Shown in pieces: positions 27,919 to 37,599 of a DNA stretch of 64,000 nt. Under the pieces are notes generated by a model. It searched no databases, was not told where the DNA came from, and saw only the letters and a list, made by a program, of their open reading frames with translations. This DNA comes from Zeus faber. Its lineage: Eukaryota; Chordata; Actinopteri; Zeiformes; Zeidae. The DNA is taken from positions 1,302,001 through 1,366,000 of the forward strand of contig CAUIJY010000071.1 in the NCBI GenBank assembly GCA_960531495.1, given 5' to 3'. A program made the translations under genes and the position numbers. How positions within the stretch are numbered: the first letter of the stretch is position 1; the number at the start of each line of letters is the position of its first letter.

Positions 27919-28022
27919 ATGAGTACTAGTCACTTTAAAAAAATCATTTGTCCTATGGATTAAATGCCATACACACTTGCATCTCTCCCCTCCCACCCCA
28001 CACACATTCACATGACCAATCC

Positions 28023-28051
28023 TCCCAACACCCACACACACATGCGTACAT

Positions 28052-28092
<41 letters not shown>
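28023..28092. repeat. (CA)n microsatellite
   Basis: About 20 CA units run at 28052-28091, preceded by an imperfect CACACACATGCGTACATG segment. Confidence 0.95.
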
Positions 28093-28094
<2 letters not shown>

Positions 28095-28113
28095 CACAGG
28101 AATAAATGTACCC

Positions 28114-28654
28114 GTACATGTTAGGCCCACGGCCTCCCAGCGCCACTAGAGGCCGCCCTTGCCCCATCTGCAGCTCCCTACTCAGACCCAATTGCACACA
28201 CCTGGGATCAATTACCCGCACTGTATTTAGCCCCAGCTTCCTAGCCATTCCTTGCCAGACCGTCAACTAGCTTTCCCCGAGTTGCATCGCGATTGGCTCC
28301 CTTCCTAGTTCCTAGTTCCTAGTTCCTAGTTCCTAGTTCCTAGTTCCTAGTTCCTAGTTCCCAGTTCCAAGTTCCAAGTTCCTAGTTTATGTCTTGTTGT
28401 CTCGCCTTCCCTTCACCTGTCTGTCTCCGCTTGTCGACCAGGACTCTCCACCCAGCCTGGTTCCCCGTCTCTCCACCCGGATCCTGGACCCCATCTCCTG
28501 GTCATCATCGTCCCTGCCCTGCCCTGCTCCATCCCCTCCCGACCAGGTCCCCCCGGCCAGCTCCACCGTCCCGGTTAATAAACATCCCTTGCCTGCCTCC
28601 CGTGTCCCTGTGTCGTGCGTTTGGGTTCCTCCCTGTTCGGGTCGTGACAGTACA
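28114..28654. mobile_element. Solo LTR of 531 bp with a 5-bp GTACA target duplication
   Basis: A segment starting TGTTAGGCCCACGG at 28119 and ending GGTCGTGACA at 28649 is flanked by GTACA on both sides (28114-28118 and 28650-28654). Terminal TGT/ACA ends with a 5-bp duplication are the signature of an integrated LTR. Inside are an inverted CCAAT-type box (GATTGG near 28290) and an AATAAA at 28577-28582, consistent with + orientation. No internal retroelement region follows, so this is a solo LTR left by LTR-LTR recombination. I cannot name the family. It has no visible relation to the LTR at 45984-46327. Confidence 0.85.
28302..28387. repeat. 7-bp minisatellite (AGTTCCT)n inside the solo LTR
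   Basis: About twelve head-to-tail copies of AGTTCCT are present. The last few carry C or A substitutions (AGTTCCC, AGTTCCA), the usual decay at an array edge. Confidence 0.95.
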
Positions 28655-28788
28655 TCCAGTATGTATACACACACAGTCATGTTAACCTATACACTGTGGT
28701 TTAAACAGGACTACGTACTACCCATATGCACTCACAGCACTGTGTATATCCTCTCCCACCACACACATTCACATAACAAACCGTCCCG

Positions 28789-28789
<1 letters not shown>

Positions 28790-28819
<30 letters not shown>
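28790..28819. repeat. (CA)n microsatellite, second
   Basis: About 15 CA units. The preceding CACACACATTCACAT segment (near 28761) matches one near 28000, so the two CA tracts sit in related sequence on either side of the solo LTR. Confidence 0.9.
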
Positions 28820-28821
<2 letters not shown>

Positions 28822-29489
28822 GATGCAAGTCATATCAACACAGCTGAAGCCGCCTTGTGTTATGAATTCCTCTCATGCCGCAGCCTTCAGCTCTCCAGTA
28901 GCTCTCCAGCAGCTCCTCGTGTCCCAGCAGAGCTGCCGTGCAGTTGTTCTGCTGCTAAAGGCTGTCAACGTTCAGCGGGCGGACGCTCGTTTGCCCCCAC
29001 CCTCCGAGCTCCCCTGCCATCCAGGGTCCTTCTGACCCCCCCCCCCCCCTTTAGCAGGGAGCTTGCCATCCTGCTTCTGTGTGTGGCCAGAGTCCACCGC
29101 TGCACACATCCCCTGGCCGACACGGCCCGTTGTGTTGTTGTTTTTTTATAATAGGGGGGATAAACAAAGTGTGTGTGTGGCGGAACAATCTCACGGGTTA
29201 CAGGGGCCAAGTTGGGTTCACCTGTCGACGATGACGAAGCCCGGCATTGACGTGCAAGCTTGGCGGCGGTAGTGGAGTCGGGTGGTGGGGGTAGGCAGAC
29301 TCAGAGCTTTACAAGGAGCGGGGCCGGGAAATGTGGCGCACGGCTGAAGGCGACGTAGCTAAATCACCTCCACGGGGTGTTTACGGGGAAGGATCATTAG
29401 CGAGCTCGGCTACCTGCGTTACCCCTCGCTCTCCCTCCGTCAGCGTTTCGGCAGGAGTCCAGGGAGTCTGATGCCCTCATTAATAAAGA
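28820..29489. other. GC- and CpG-rich stretch without a recognisable gene
   Basis: Base composition changes sharply here. CpG is frequent at 28965-29010 and 29220-29460 (CGACGATGACG, GGCGGCGG, GGCGACG words), and there is a run of about 14 C residues near 29036-29050. Short open frames exist on both strands but none has a recognisable domain. It could be a decayed CpG island or a 5' transposon region. I see no TATA box or start context that decides it. Confidence 0.4.
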
Positions 29490-30297
29490 TTACTATCTTA
29501 TCCTACAATGAATAGTAGTAATTTTAATAATTATGCCGAACAGCGATAAACTTAATCTCATTAAATTAATGCCCAATCGTTCTTCTTTACAAAGAATAAT
29601 CCACGTATTCATAATAATAAATAATAATTTGGTTATCAAAATGCGTCATTATAGACGTTTATTTTAATATCGTAATGGTATATTTTGTACGATCACATTA
29701 GCATGATGTAATAATAATTTTGGGAATGCATTATTAAAATATATTAAAATAATTTATTTGGATGGAGTAATTTTTTGGAGAAGCTTCCGCATTGCGGGAG
29801 GAGAACGTCTGAGAGAAGCACACTATATTTACCCTATCTCCTCATGCCGTGACTGTGCCCAATATTGAAACAGCAGAAGAAGAACGGGGGCAATAAAATG
29901 GATATAGAGTAAGTGCACGAAAAAAAAATGTTTTAGAAAGTTAACTTTTCAATTGTTACACGTTTTTGCTGTTAAATGCTAGCAGGTTTTGTGTTATAAC
30001 ACGATATAACACGGAGAGATTATGCATGCAAAAGTTAATGACTTTGTTTTATTTTATAAAGCCGTTTTTAACATGCACAGTATCTAGCTTTAGTTAAATG
30101 TGTGTTGGAGTGGAGTGTTAACTAGCATTTAGATTTAGTTTACTGTGTGTTGGGGCAGGGAGACGGTACTGTGAGAGAGAGACGGTTTTCAAACAGACAG
30201 ACGGACCCGCTAGCTAAGTTTCACTTGATCGGTTCTCCACCAAAGCGTGCTGAGAGAGTCCGGACTGTTTTTTGCCAGTTTAGACTTTATTTGAAGG
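29490..30297. other. AT-rich intergenic DNA with a possible tiny first exon
   Basis: 29500-29770 is rich in TAATAATT words. At 29898-29908 a start codon is followed after eight bases by a consensus-like donor (GTAAGT at 29909). A polypyrimidine-AG acceptor lies at 31143 before the exon below, but the reading phases do not match, so I do not join them. Nothing else is recognisable. Confidence 0.3.
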
Positions 30298-30440
30298 TAC
30301 AATGGTACCTCGACTTATGACTGCATCTACTTACTAATCCAAGATACGATAGTCGCGAAAATTAGCATCGTCTTACGACTGACTGCTCCAAGATACGACC
30401 GTGGAAATTTGTAGTTGGCGCGTCGGCGTCAGTCAGCGGG
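30298..30440. mobile_element. Possible Tc1/mariner (Tigger-like) terminal fragment
   Basis: ATGGTACCTCGACTTATGAC at 30301, followed by repeated AAGATACGA words, resembles the terminal repeat style of vertebrate Tigger-like elements. The partner terminus and a TA target duplication are not seen. The assignment rests on memory of the motif only. Confidence 0.3.
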
Positions 30441-31143
30441 CGACCTACATCGTGTGTGCACGTTGTTCGTGGCTTATCGATTTTTTTTTTCATATTTACT
30501 GTGTTTGTGCTGTGCATTTTGTTTTTTTGTTTTTTAACTTATGAAAGCAATATGTGCTCTCTGTCATTTGGGTGGGCCGGCTGTACAAGTGGTTGCCTGC
30601 TGAAATAGATTATTTTCTGCAATGATATCTGTAATCCTCGGGCAGTGCCTGACTTTAAGGATAAACAGTAAAAGATAACATTTATAAAGTCGCGATCATG
30701 TGGGACATCTGGAACAATCACAGCATCCCATTTTGCTGGTTCATACACATTGCTGTATGGAGGTGATTTAGCAGCATGAGAAATGTACCACTGAATTTTG
30801 GAGTCCTAAATAGTTGTAACTGGTTCTAATGTTGTGGCTGATCGGTGTGTATGTTGTTGTATGATGTTGTTGTGATTTTATTTTTTCCTATTGAAATAAA
30901 AAAAAATGAAAGTCAAACCTGATTTTAAATTTCACTCATCCTTTGGTCATGAAATGGAAAAATAATTTTTCAATTTTGATTTTTGTATCTCCAAAAAAGC
31001 AAAATTTGAAAACCACTCATACCCCATTTTTTCCATTTCTGATTCTGAATTGAGAATAGAGTAACCAAAAGATACAGCGATTGAAAGACCTGGTCTACAC
31101 TCCTAATTGTATTTGTCCTTTTACATTTCTATTTCTATCTTAG
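30441..31143. other. Unassigned AT-rich DNA
   Basis: It contains T-rich runs (30481-30535), a 69-codon minus-strand frame (30539-30748) with no family I recognise, and A-rich text near 30890-31030. It ends in a pyrimidine-rich acceptor (TTTCTATCTTAG at 31132-31143) before the next exon. Confidence 0.4.
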
Positions 31144-31367
31144 AAATCTCTGAGAGAAGGAGGTGGTTACCTGAGGAGGTCCATGCGGTGGAAAAGAACC
31201 TGAAGGCTTTCATTGAAAGTGGTAAAGTGCCGGGAAGGACTGAGTGTGATGCATGTATTAGAGCTTCACCTGAAGCTCTAAACCAGCGAAGCTGGACTGC
31301 ATTGAAGTACTATGTAAAAAATCGTATCACTGCCATCCAATGCGAAAGTGCGAGAAGAATTTATTAA
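31144..31367 (+). CDS. Terminal exon encoding a Myb/SANT-like C-terminal module of a multicopy fish protein
   Basis: An open frame follows a good splice acceptor at 31143 and ends at a stop at 31365-31367, giving about 74 residues. It begins EISERRRWLPEEV and contains a charged helix, two cysteines in TECDACI, EALNQRSWTALKYYVKNRI, and a short tail. The W-x2-EE-x2-AVE...RxW...KxYVxNRI pattern is one I associate with the C-terminal module of many uncharacterised, transposon-linked teleost proteins. A DNA-binding role is inference. Earlier exons are not found with confidence. A possible first exon at 29898-29908 is out of phase with this acceptor. The frame has no internal stop, but whether it is expressed is unknown. 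Confidence 0.5.
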
Positions 31368-31547
31368 TAGAGTTGTTAAAGCATTTGCTCAAACATGTTG
31401 GTTCACGTTGCTCAAAAATGTTGGTTCATTTGATGCAACTTCATTTTTGATGATGTTTGTGTTGTTCGTTGGCATCCTGAGTACCCAGGTATACACTGGA
31501 GTTCAACTAGTTATTGATTTTATCAGGCGAAAACATTGATAATTAGT

Positions 31548-32233
31548 AGTTAGGTGCAGTCAAAGGCCGCAAGTCAATTCATCTGCTGATAACAACTGAC
31601 TCTACGGTGGCCAACGGGAAAACTCTGCAACTAAAGAAAATACATGTAAATAGACAAAACGCAAGCAAATTTAGAAAATGTCATCATCAATTTGACAACA
31701 CAGGCAACAACACAATGGAAAAGTTCACGAAGGAACAAACTTAAAATAAAAACATCAAGAAATGTTTGTGTATCATATCTGATATATTACATTACATTAA
31801 GTCATTTAGCAGACGCTTTTATCCAAAGCGACTTACAATTGTTCAAACACCGACGGACGCAGCCATCAGGAGCAATTAGGGGTTAAGTGTCTTGCTCAAG
31901 GACACTACAGCATGCTAGCAGGAGGAGCCTGGGATCGAACCAGCAACCTTTAGATCACTAGACCACCAGCTCTACCGCCTGAGCTACCATCCCCCATCCC
32001 CCATATATTCCCCAAATGAAGTGTCCGTGGTGAATTGCTTTTAGGTTTGTTTCTGTGCAAATGTTTCCATTGTTTTGCATCTCTTGCCTGTGTTGTCAAA
32101 TTGATGATGATGTTTTCTGAATTTGCTTGTGTTTTGTCTATTTGCAGTGAGTTTTCGTGCCGACCACCGTAGGGTAGGTTTTTATCAGCAGATTAATTGA
32201 AAATGGATAGTTAGGTGCAGGCAAAGGCCAAAG
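31548..32233. mobile_element. Fold-back (inverted-repeat) element, split by a SINE, with flanking direct repeats
   Basis: Left arm about 31576-31752 is the reverse complement of right arm about 32041-32200. Matching blocks include AATAGACAAAAC, TTTGACAACACAGGC and CTGCTGATAA with their complements on the other side. The pair AGTTAGGTGCAG(T/G)CAAAGGCC occurs as direct repeats outside the arms (from 31548 and from 32209, offset 661). The space between the arms is largely the SINE below, so the original element was a near-perfect hairpin of about 450 bp. Its superfamily is not clear. Confidence 0.75.
31782..32009 (-). mobile_element. tRNA-derived SINE with L2/UnaSINE-type 3' tail, flanked by ATATATT
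   Basis: On the minus strand the head shows an A box (TAGCTCAGGCGGTAGAGC, from 31986) and a B box (GGTTGCTGGTTCGATCCC, from about 31948). The tail TAAGTCGCTTTGGATAAAAG, followed by CGTCTGCTAAATGA and (TGTAA)-type repeats, is the fish L2-clade 3' end, shared between LINEs and SINEs such as those of eel. A 7-bp direct repeat ATATATT flanks the element (31782-31788 and 32003-32009). The element body is therefore about 31789-32002. Both promoter boxes look intact. Confidence 0.85.
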
Positions 32234-33111
32234 GTCAGGGTTTACCACCATACTACTCTTCCCCCGCGTGAATACATTGCACTTTTTCTTTGTTACAAAG
32301 CATATCAGGAGACTTACTAAGCCCTGTGTGAGCCCTTGTTTGTTTTCTTGTGCCATCTGCTCCTTTTTATTTTATAATAAATAATTGTAATTTTTTATCT
32401 ACCTTTTGTACAGTGGGTGTAGGTTTATTCCCCGTTCGATTAAGTTTGGAAGAAAATATTATACTGTCAAAACCATCAAATTCAATAACAATTGATTCTG
32501 TGCTCTCTTTTAAAGTATATGTGGTATTTGTCATACTTATCTGGAAATCAATTGATGAACCGGTATTTAAGTCGAAAATGATCTGCATAATATGCTCAAA
32601 TTTACTACATTTACTTACAGCGTGCTTAGGTAGAAAAATAATCTTTACTTTCCAATTTTTTATATGTTTAAGTGGTGTTGGCCTGAGGCCTGATTTCTTA
32701 AATTGGTTGTATATCCTTTCAAATTAATAATTATACTTTTGGAAGGTTTATATTTTTCAATCAGAATCTGACCTATTGATTAAAAAAAGTGTTCAGTGTC
32801 AAAGTTTGCATGTCAATAGACCATAACATGGTGGGTCCCCTGTGTAATCAAAAAGTCAGGTGGGGTTCCCATGAGGCTCAAAAATTCAGGTCTAAAATCT
32901 TTTTGAGGGTTATCATTTTTTAAAGTAGTTTTTGTATCATCAAAAAATGATCCGTGATTTATGTACTCAACACTAAACATTTTACGAGACACAAGGACGC
33001 GTTAGCATGGGCTATGCCACGTGAAAACCCCAGCATGCAATGGGGGGCGTACCTTCGTATTCCTGTCTATTATTTGTCCGCATTTTGTTAATTGTTTATA
33101 TTCTTGTTATT
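32234..33111. other. Unassigned AT-rich DNA
   Basis: Open frames of 73 and 125 codons overlap here on opposite strands (32350-32727), but the composition is simply AT-rich and no domain or splice structure is visible. Confidence 0.4.
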
Positions 33112-33172
33112 TACATTTACATTTACATTTAGTCATTTAGCAGATGCTTTTATCCAAAGCGACTTACAAGGG
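33112..33172 (-). mobile_element. 5'-truncated L2/SINE tail fragment
   Basis: (TTACAT)n is followed by TTTAGTCATTTAGCAGATGC and TTTTATCCAAAGCGACTTAC, the reverse complement of the tail of the SINE above. No tRNA head is present. Confidence 0.75.
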
Positions 33173-33539
33173 AGAATAACATTCAAGCTACAGCTATTTC
33201 TCTACATTCTGCTGGTACTTGTAGAGTTAATTGACTAACCGATATGATGGTCTATAGACCAATCAATAGAAAAAATAGTTTCACCTTTACAGCCAGCAGT
33301 AAGGTTTTTGGATGCTTTAAATTGCAGTACACTTGTTCTAGAAAATGATCAGTTTCTAAGTTATGGAGCCATTTCAAAATGTTATTGTCGAATTAGTGTC
33401 TTGTGCTGTTCTTATTTATCTATTGTGCCTCAACACTTTTAGAAGCCTCGTGGAAAGTCAGTAGTATTTATTTTGGGTTTTTGTCTGTTAAGAAACAGGT
33501 GATCACCAGAAAGTGCGCCTGTAGCCAATTTCCACCGTG

Positions 33540-35351
33540 ACTGGACGAAGCCACAAGCTGGTCATTACAGCAGAGTCTCCAGATAAGAAGGTATTTTTGT
33601 TTGATTATTTATGAACAATACTTGAAGACAAAAGTTGTGATTTTCATGAAAAAAAAAGACTTTCTATGTTTCTAGTTTGTACTTCTTGTTGGTGACTCCC
33701 ATCTACGGAGCATTGTTGATGGATTTGTGAAGATGCCAGGGGACCGAGGTACTGAATGCTTTTTTGTCTCGGAGACCTGACGCAGTTTGTGTTGTAGCCC
33801 CTAGCAGCGACTTGACGGCCAGCAGGACCATCGACGAGGCAGCAGTAGACTTTCGCAGCCTCCTGGTCAGTGTCTGCAGTCGCTGGCCAAAGTTACGCTT
33901 CATGTTTAGTACATTTTTGGTAGTATTGGTACTATTAATACTTTTGCTTTGTGAGCTCTGCAGAACATATTTTACATTTTGAAAACAAATGTACTGTAAT
34001 AAACACCTTTTTTTTTTTGTGTGTTTGTATAGGTGTTTGTCCTGGACTTCCTTCCGCGTCTGACTATTTGCTCCGTGAGGAATACCATCCTGTGGCGGCA
34101 TGCATGGGAAGCATATTTTAATTTTAGTACAGTTAAATGTATAACGGAGTATATATTTTTAGACAAACCAATTCAATAAATATTTCTAATGAACAAAGTT
34201 GACATCTATGTATGCATATTTCTATTCGTCCTAATCGTTGTTTTAAGGCATCAAGTACTTTTCTGCAGCCAACCACTTCCCATTGAACCACCCAGAGCTG
34301 TGAAGCAGAGATGGTGTAAGTACAATTGTACAATTTGTTGTCATGTCACGTGATGGCTATTTTATGAATAACTTTGCTATGTTGTGAAACCATGGCCCTG
34401 TGACATTGCTGTGAAATGCTGCTTATCGCCAACTGGAGACAACAGCGCCGCCAACAGCACGAAAGTCAAAGGTTTCTCCCGGCAGGTCACTTCCAACATT
34501 CTCTCCAAAAGTGGTTGTGAAGGGAGAGCTCATCGTGCCTCATCCTTCACCTAACCCTTTTGAGTGGAGACTGGTTGGAAGGGGCAGAAAGATAATCGGT
34601 TGCACACTGTTATTGTTGGGGTAAGACCCTCTGGAAACTGTGATAGTCTCTGATATTCACTCAAAGTGTACCGATTTTCATTAAACAATTTTAATATGTT
34701 TGTTATGTGTGTAGTTGGCCTTTTGTCAAGACATTGTCTTAAATCGACATTTTGCTCTATGATTTCACAGGTGGACACAACACCAGTAGCGTCGCCGGAA
34801 TGATCCATCCCGTTATCAACTTGTTCCATCGCATCTTTCTAGCGCTGTCCAGTGTGGAGAATTTTATATTGTTTTTATATCAACAATTGTATATCAATTT
34901 TATATCAAGAAAATTTTGCTTTGCTTACATGGGAAAGCCACGGTGGGACATTGGCAGAAAGCTACTGCCTCCAAGAGGACACTGGGAACGGAGCAGGTTT
35001 GCTTTGTTCGTTGTTTTTCTTCTTTTTTCAATGACATTTTTGATAGTAGTACTTCATTTTAGTTTTATTTTGTCCATGCATTTCATTCTCTTGCTTTTTT
35101 TTAGGGGAAGGCAGCACCAACCGTTGTGGAGGTGTCTTCAAAGCCACACCTGCCAGTGATGTGCCAGTTCTTGTGAAGGAATAGCAGCGCTCTCAAACAT
35201 TTGTCAAAGGTCAGAGTGATGCTGCTCCTTATTATCCTGATATGGAGAGTGCTACAGTGTTTTCTGATGTTGCAGCAGAGCTTGACGCTAGCAGTTCTGT
35301 CATGGGAACAATTGATGTCACTTCTATCAGCGGAACAGGTGATAGCTGAGA
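33540..35351 (+). pseudogene. Decayed multi-exon gene with an SGNH (GDSL) hydrolase-like segment
   Basis: A coding stretch ending SHKLVITAESPDKK meets a donor (AAG|GTATTT near 33593). After an 82-bp intron ending TTTCTAG, the frame resumes in phase with FVLLVGDSHLRSIVDGFV, where G-D-S-H is a block-I-like SGNH motif. The frame then shifts near 33760 ([20 protein letters not shown]), continues after a second intron as VFVLDFLPRLTI (about 34032), and a later piece reads FSAANHFPLNHPEL before a stop. Further fragments near 34500-34600 (NPFEWRLVGRGRK) and 35190-35349 (YYPDMESATVFSDVAAEL) look like downstream exons. I recognise the order as a multicopy teleost protein of probable transposon origin. 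Stops and frameshifts make it a pseudogene. Catalytic function is not claimed. Confidence 0.5.
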
Positions 35352-35593
35352 ACATTTTTTAACAAAGAAAAACGTAGAACACTTTCAGTGCCGGGAAAGC
35401 ATACGTTGAGTGTTTACACAAATGGTCCTTTTACGATCTAGAAAAACTGAGATAACGACTAAAACTTTCGTGACAGTGATATACAGGAATGTAAGATCTC
35501 CTGTGAAAGAGTCGGGCGTCACCAAACAAACATATGCCTCAGCATTCAGACATCACTTGGTGGTAGAATTATATCATTCATTAACATTGATCA
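35352..35593. other. Unassigned DNA between the SGNH-like pseudogene and the ERV fragment
   Basis: A 75-codon + frame (35410-35637) shows no recognisable feature. This may be the 3' part of the pseudogene or flanking DNA. Confidence 0.3.
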
Positions 35594-36290
35594 TCATTTT
35601 TCTCTCACACTCCCTTCTGTTGTTCCCAGTGGAATGATACAAAAGGAAAATGCAATAATGCTTAAGTATAATATAATTGAGGCAAAGGGATCAGAAAATG
35701 ATGTATAAATTGAGTACAATACATTTATACAGAGATATTGTTTTATCTGTGTCCTTTTGATGGAGGGGCCAAGGAAAATGATGACCATATAACAAGGTGG
35801 GAAGTGGCCAGGTGTAATCAAATGTGAAGCAGAAGTCCAGCGGTGGAGCCGTCTGTGGGGCGCCAATGTTGGTGTAGAAAGCCCCTTCGATAACTGCTTC
35901 CAAAACACACATTTCTTCGGCTGTGGTAAGGGGAATGGCAGTAACCCAAGTAGCCTATGTAGGTATGGTTGAAGTGGTTCCATCGCAGTTGCAGGGTGAG
36001 CAGCGTTCAGCGTACACTCACGTTGTCTCCTCAACGAGTACCTAGAGGGGAGTAGGAACTTTCTTGCGATGAGATACGTGTATCCATATTGGTCGTTCTA
36101 CCACCTTAACTGCTGCTGCAGTGGTCCCTAACCCTGCTGGAAAGGTCCTAGGAATCTGGCAGAGTTCCAGCTTTTCCTCTGTAAGTCGCGATCACCACCC
36201 ATTCACCTGGTCAGCGGCCGTGTAGAGGTCCTTCAAGTGGGACGGGTAGGGCTGCTTTGACCTGGGCACATAGACTTAAACACTTGGGTG
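35594..36290 (-). pseudogene. Fragment of a second ERV: integrase C-terminus overlapping an env-like start
   Basis: Reading the minus strand from about 36285, one frame gives PLEGPLHGR then a stop and PGEWVVI. A shifted frame gives AVKVVERPIWIHVSHRKK (about 36120-36060), the pattern of a gammaretrovirus-like integrase C-terminal domain. It overlaps a 146-codon frame (36034-35594) starting MRRQRECTLN, positioned like an env start, where pol and env commonly overlap. It has stops and at least one frameshift, no LTR and no other retroviral part. Its sequence differs from the main ERV integrase end at 38333-38755, so it is a separate, older insertion. Confidence 0.55.
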
Positions 36291-36399
36291 AGAGACACAT
36301 TTTGACAACATTGTTTGGTATAGGTCCAAGATTGTTAAATGGGCGTTAAATAGTTGAATAGCAGACTACAGGCTCAGTACAAAAATGAATGTATGCACA

Positions 36400-37594
36400 C
36401 TCGTGTAACAACAGAATAATATTATCACAATGTCTAATATGTAGGAGATAATAGGCGGCCATTTTGACACGCCCATGCATGGCACCACTAGAATATCAAA
36501 TGACACACTGGGACTGACGAGTGTGCAAAGATTTGTGAATTTCCAAGTATCTTTTGGAACATGAAATTGTACGTGTTGCCACGCCCACACCGTGTGCCAA
36601 AATATATATGTATTTTAATAAGTTTTAGCTGTGAAGGTGTCTTGTAGACACTCGTCAAGTTTGAAGTCGATCCGATAAATCGCCAAGGAGGAGTTTCGCG
36701 AAAGTACAAAGCATAAATATGACTAAAAAGTCAGGAAAATTCAAAATGGCCGACTTCCTGTTGGGTTTCCGTCATGGCGGAAATATATATTTTTTCCAAG
36801 TCTAGAGAGGTTACAAATGTGTACCGAATTTTGGGAGTTTACGTGGAAAAAGGTGAATAGGTCAGAAAATTATTATTTAATTTTCTAGGGTGGCGTGGCA
36901 ACACGTAAAATTTCATGTTCCAAAGATACTAATTCACGAAACTTTGCGCACTTGTTAGTCCCAGTGTGGCAATTGATATTGTATGAGTTGCCTGCATGGG
37001 CGTGGCAAAATGGCCCGACACACCCTGTTGAAAATTTCAAAACATCAAACCTATTCACTTTTTACCATGAAATTAACAAAATTCGGGACACTTTTGTAAC
37101 TTCTTGGATTAAATGTGTAATTTTAGTCACTTTCCGTTCATTTTCTCGCTTTGTACTTTCGTAAACTCCTCCGAGGCCATTTATCTGGCTTCAAACTTGG
37201 CGAGTGTCTACAAGACACCTTCACGATTAAAAGATATTAAAAAAAAAAATAATTGTCACACGATGTGGCCGTGGCAAAGCGTTGGATTTCGTGTTCCAAA
37301 AAAAGCTGTGTTTTTGTAATATTTTATCCACTTTTTATGCTTTGTACTTTCGTGAACTTCTCCTGGGGGATTTTTTGGATTGAGACTCATTGGGGATTAA
37401 AAGTTATTAAAACATTTTTTTTTCGTCACGATGCGGGTGTGGCAACGCGTTGAATTTTATGTAAAAAAAAACAGTTTACGTGACTTTTGGGGCCTTGAGA
37501 AACTACAAAATTATTGCAAAACTTTGCACACTCTTCAGTCCCAGTGTGGCATTTAATATTCTATGGGTCCTATACATGGGCGTGTCAAAATGAT
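36400..37594. repeat. Dispersed repeat family, inverted pair plus degenerate tandem copies
   Basis: 36430-36780 is a minus-oriented and 36890-37594 a plus-oriented copy of a repeat whose hallmarks are GGCGTGGCAACACG, TTTCATGTTCCAAA, CAGTCCCAGTGTGGC and the hairpin GTGTCT-ACA-AGACAC. The plus half holds two to three degenerate tandem units (the GTGGC hallmark near 36892, 37266 and 37438). The same family occurs at 46560-47260. Short open frames here are shadows of the repeat. I recognise no protein-coding transposon within it. Confidence 0.75.
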
Positions 37595-37599
37595 CAACT

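Noticed and set aside
27964-28149. Frames through the CA repeats (Thr-His, Cys-Val runs)
   Set aside because: Dinucleotide-repeat translations with no other coding evidence.
29375-29395. GGAAGGATCATTA, identical to the 3' end of eukaryotic 18S rRNA
   Set aside because: Upstream sequence does not match 18S and downstream does not resemble ITS1. A 13-base match here is taken as chance.
29898-31367. A start codon with a donor at 29909 that could splice to the exon at 31144
   Set aside because: The first piece leaves two codon bases while the acceptor at 31143 needs one, so the frame breaks after the join.
32350-32727. 125-codon + frame
   Set aside because: AT-rich chance frame overlapping an opposite-strand frame, with no domain or splice context.
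36296-36312. ATTTTGACAACA, similar to the ERV LTR inner end, as a possible 3' LTR
   Set aside because: It is only a 12-base match in the opposite orientation, with no further LTR homology on either side.
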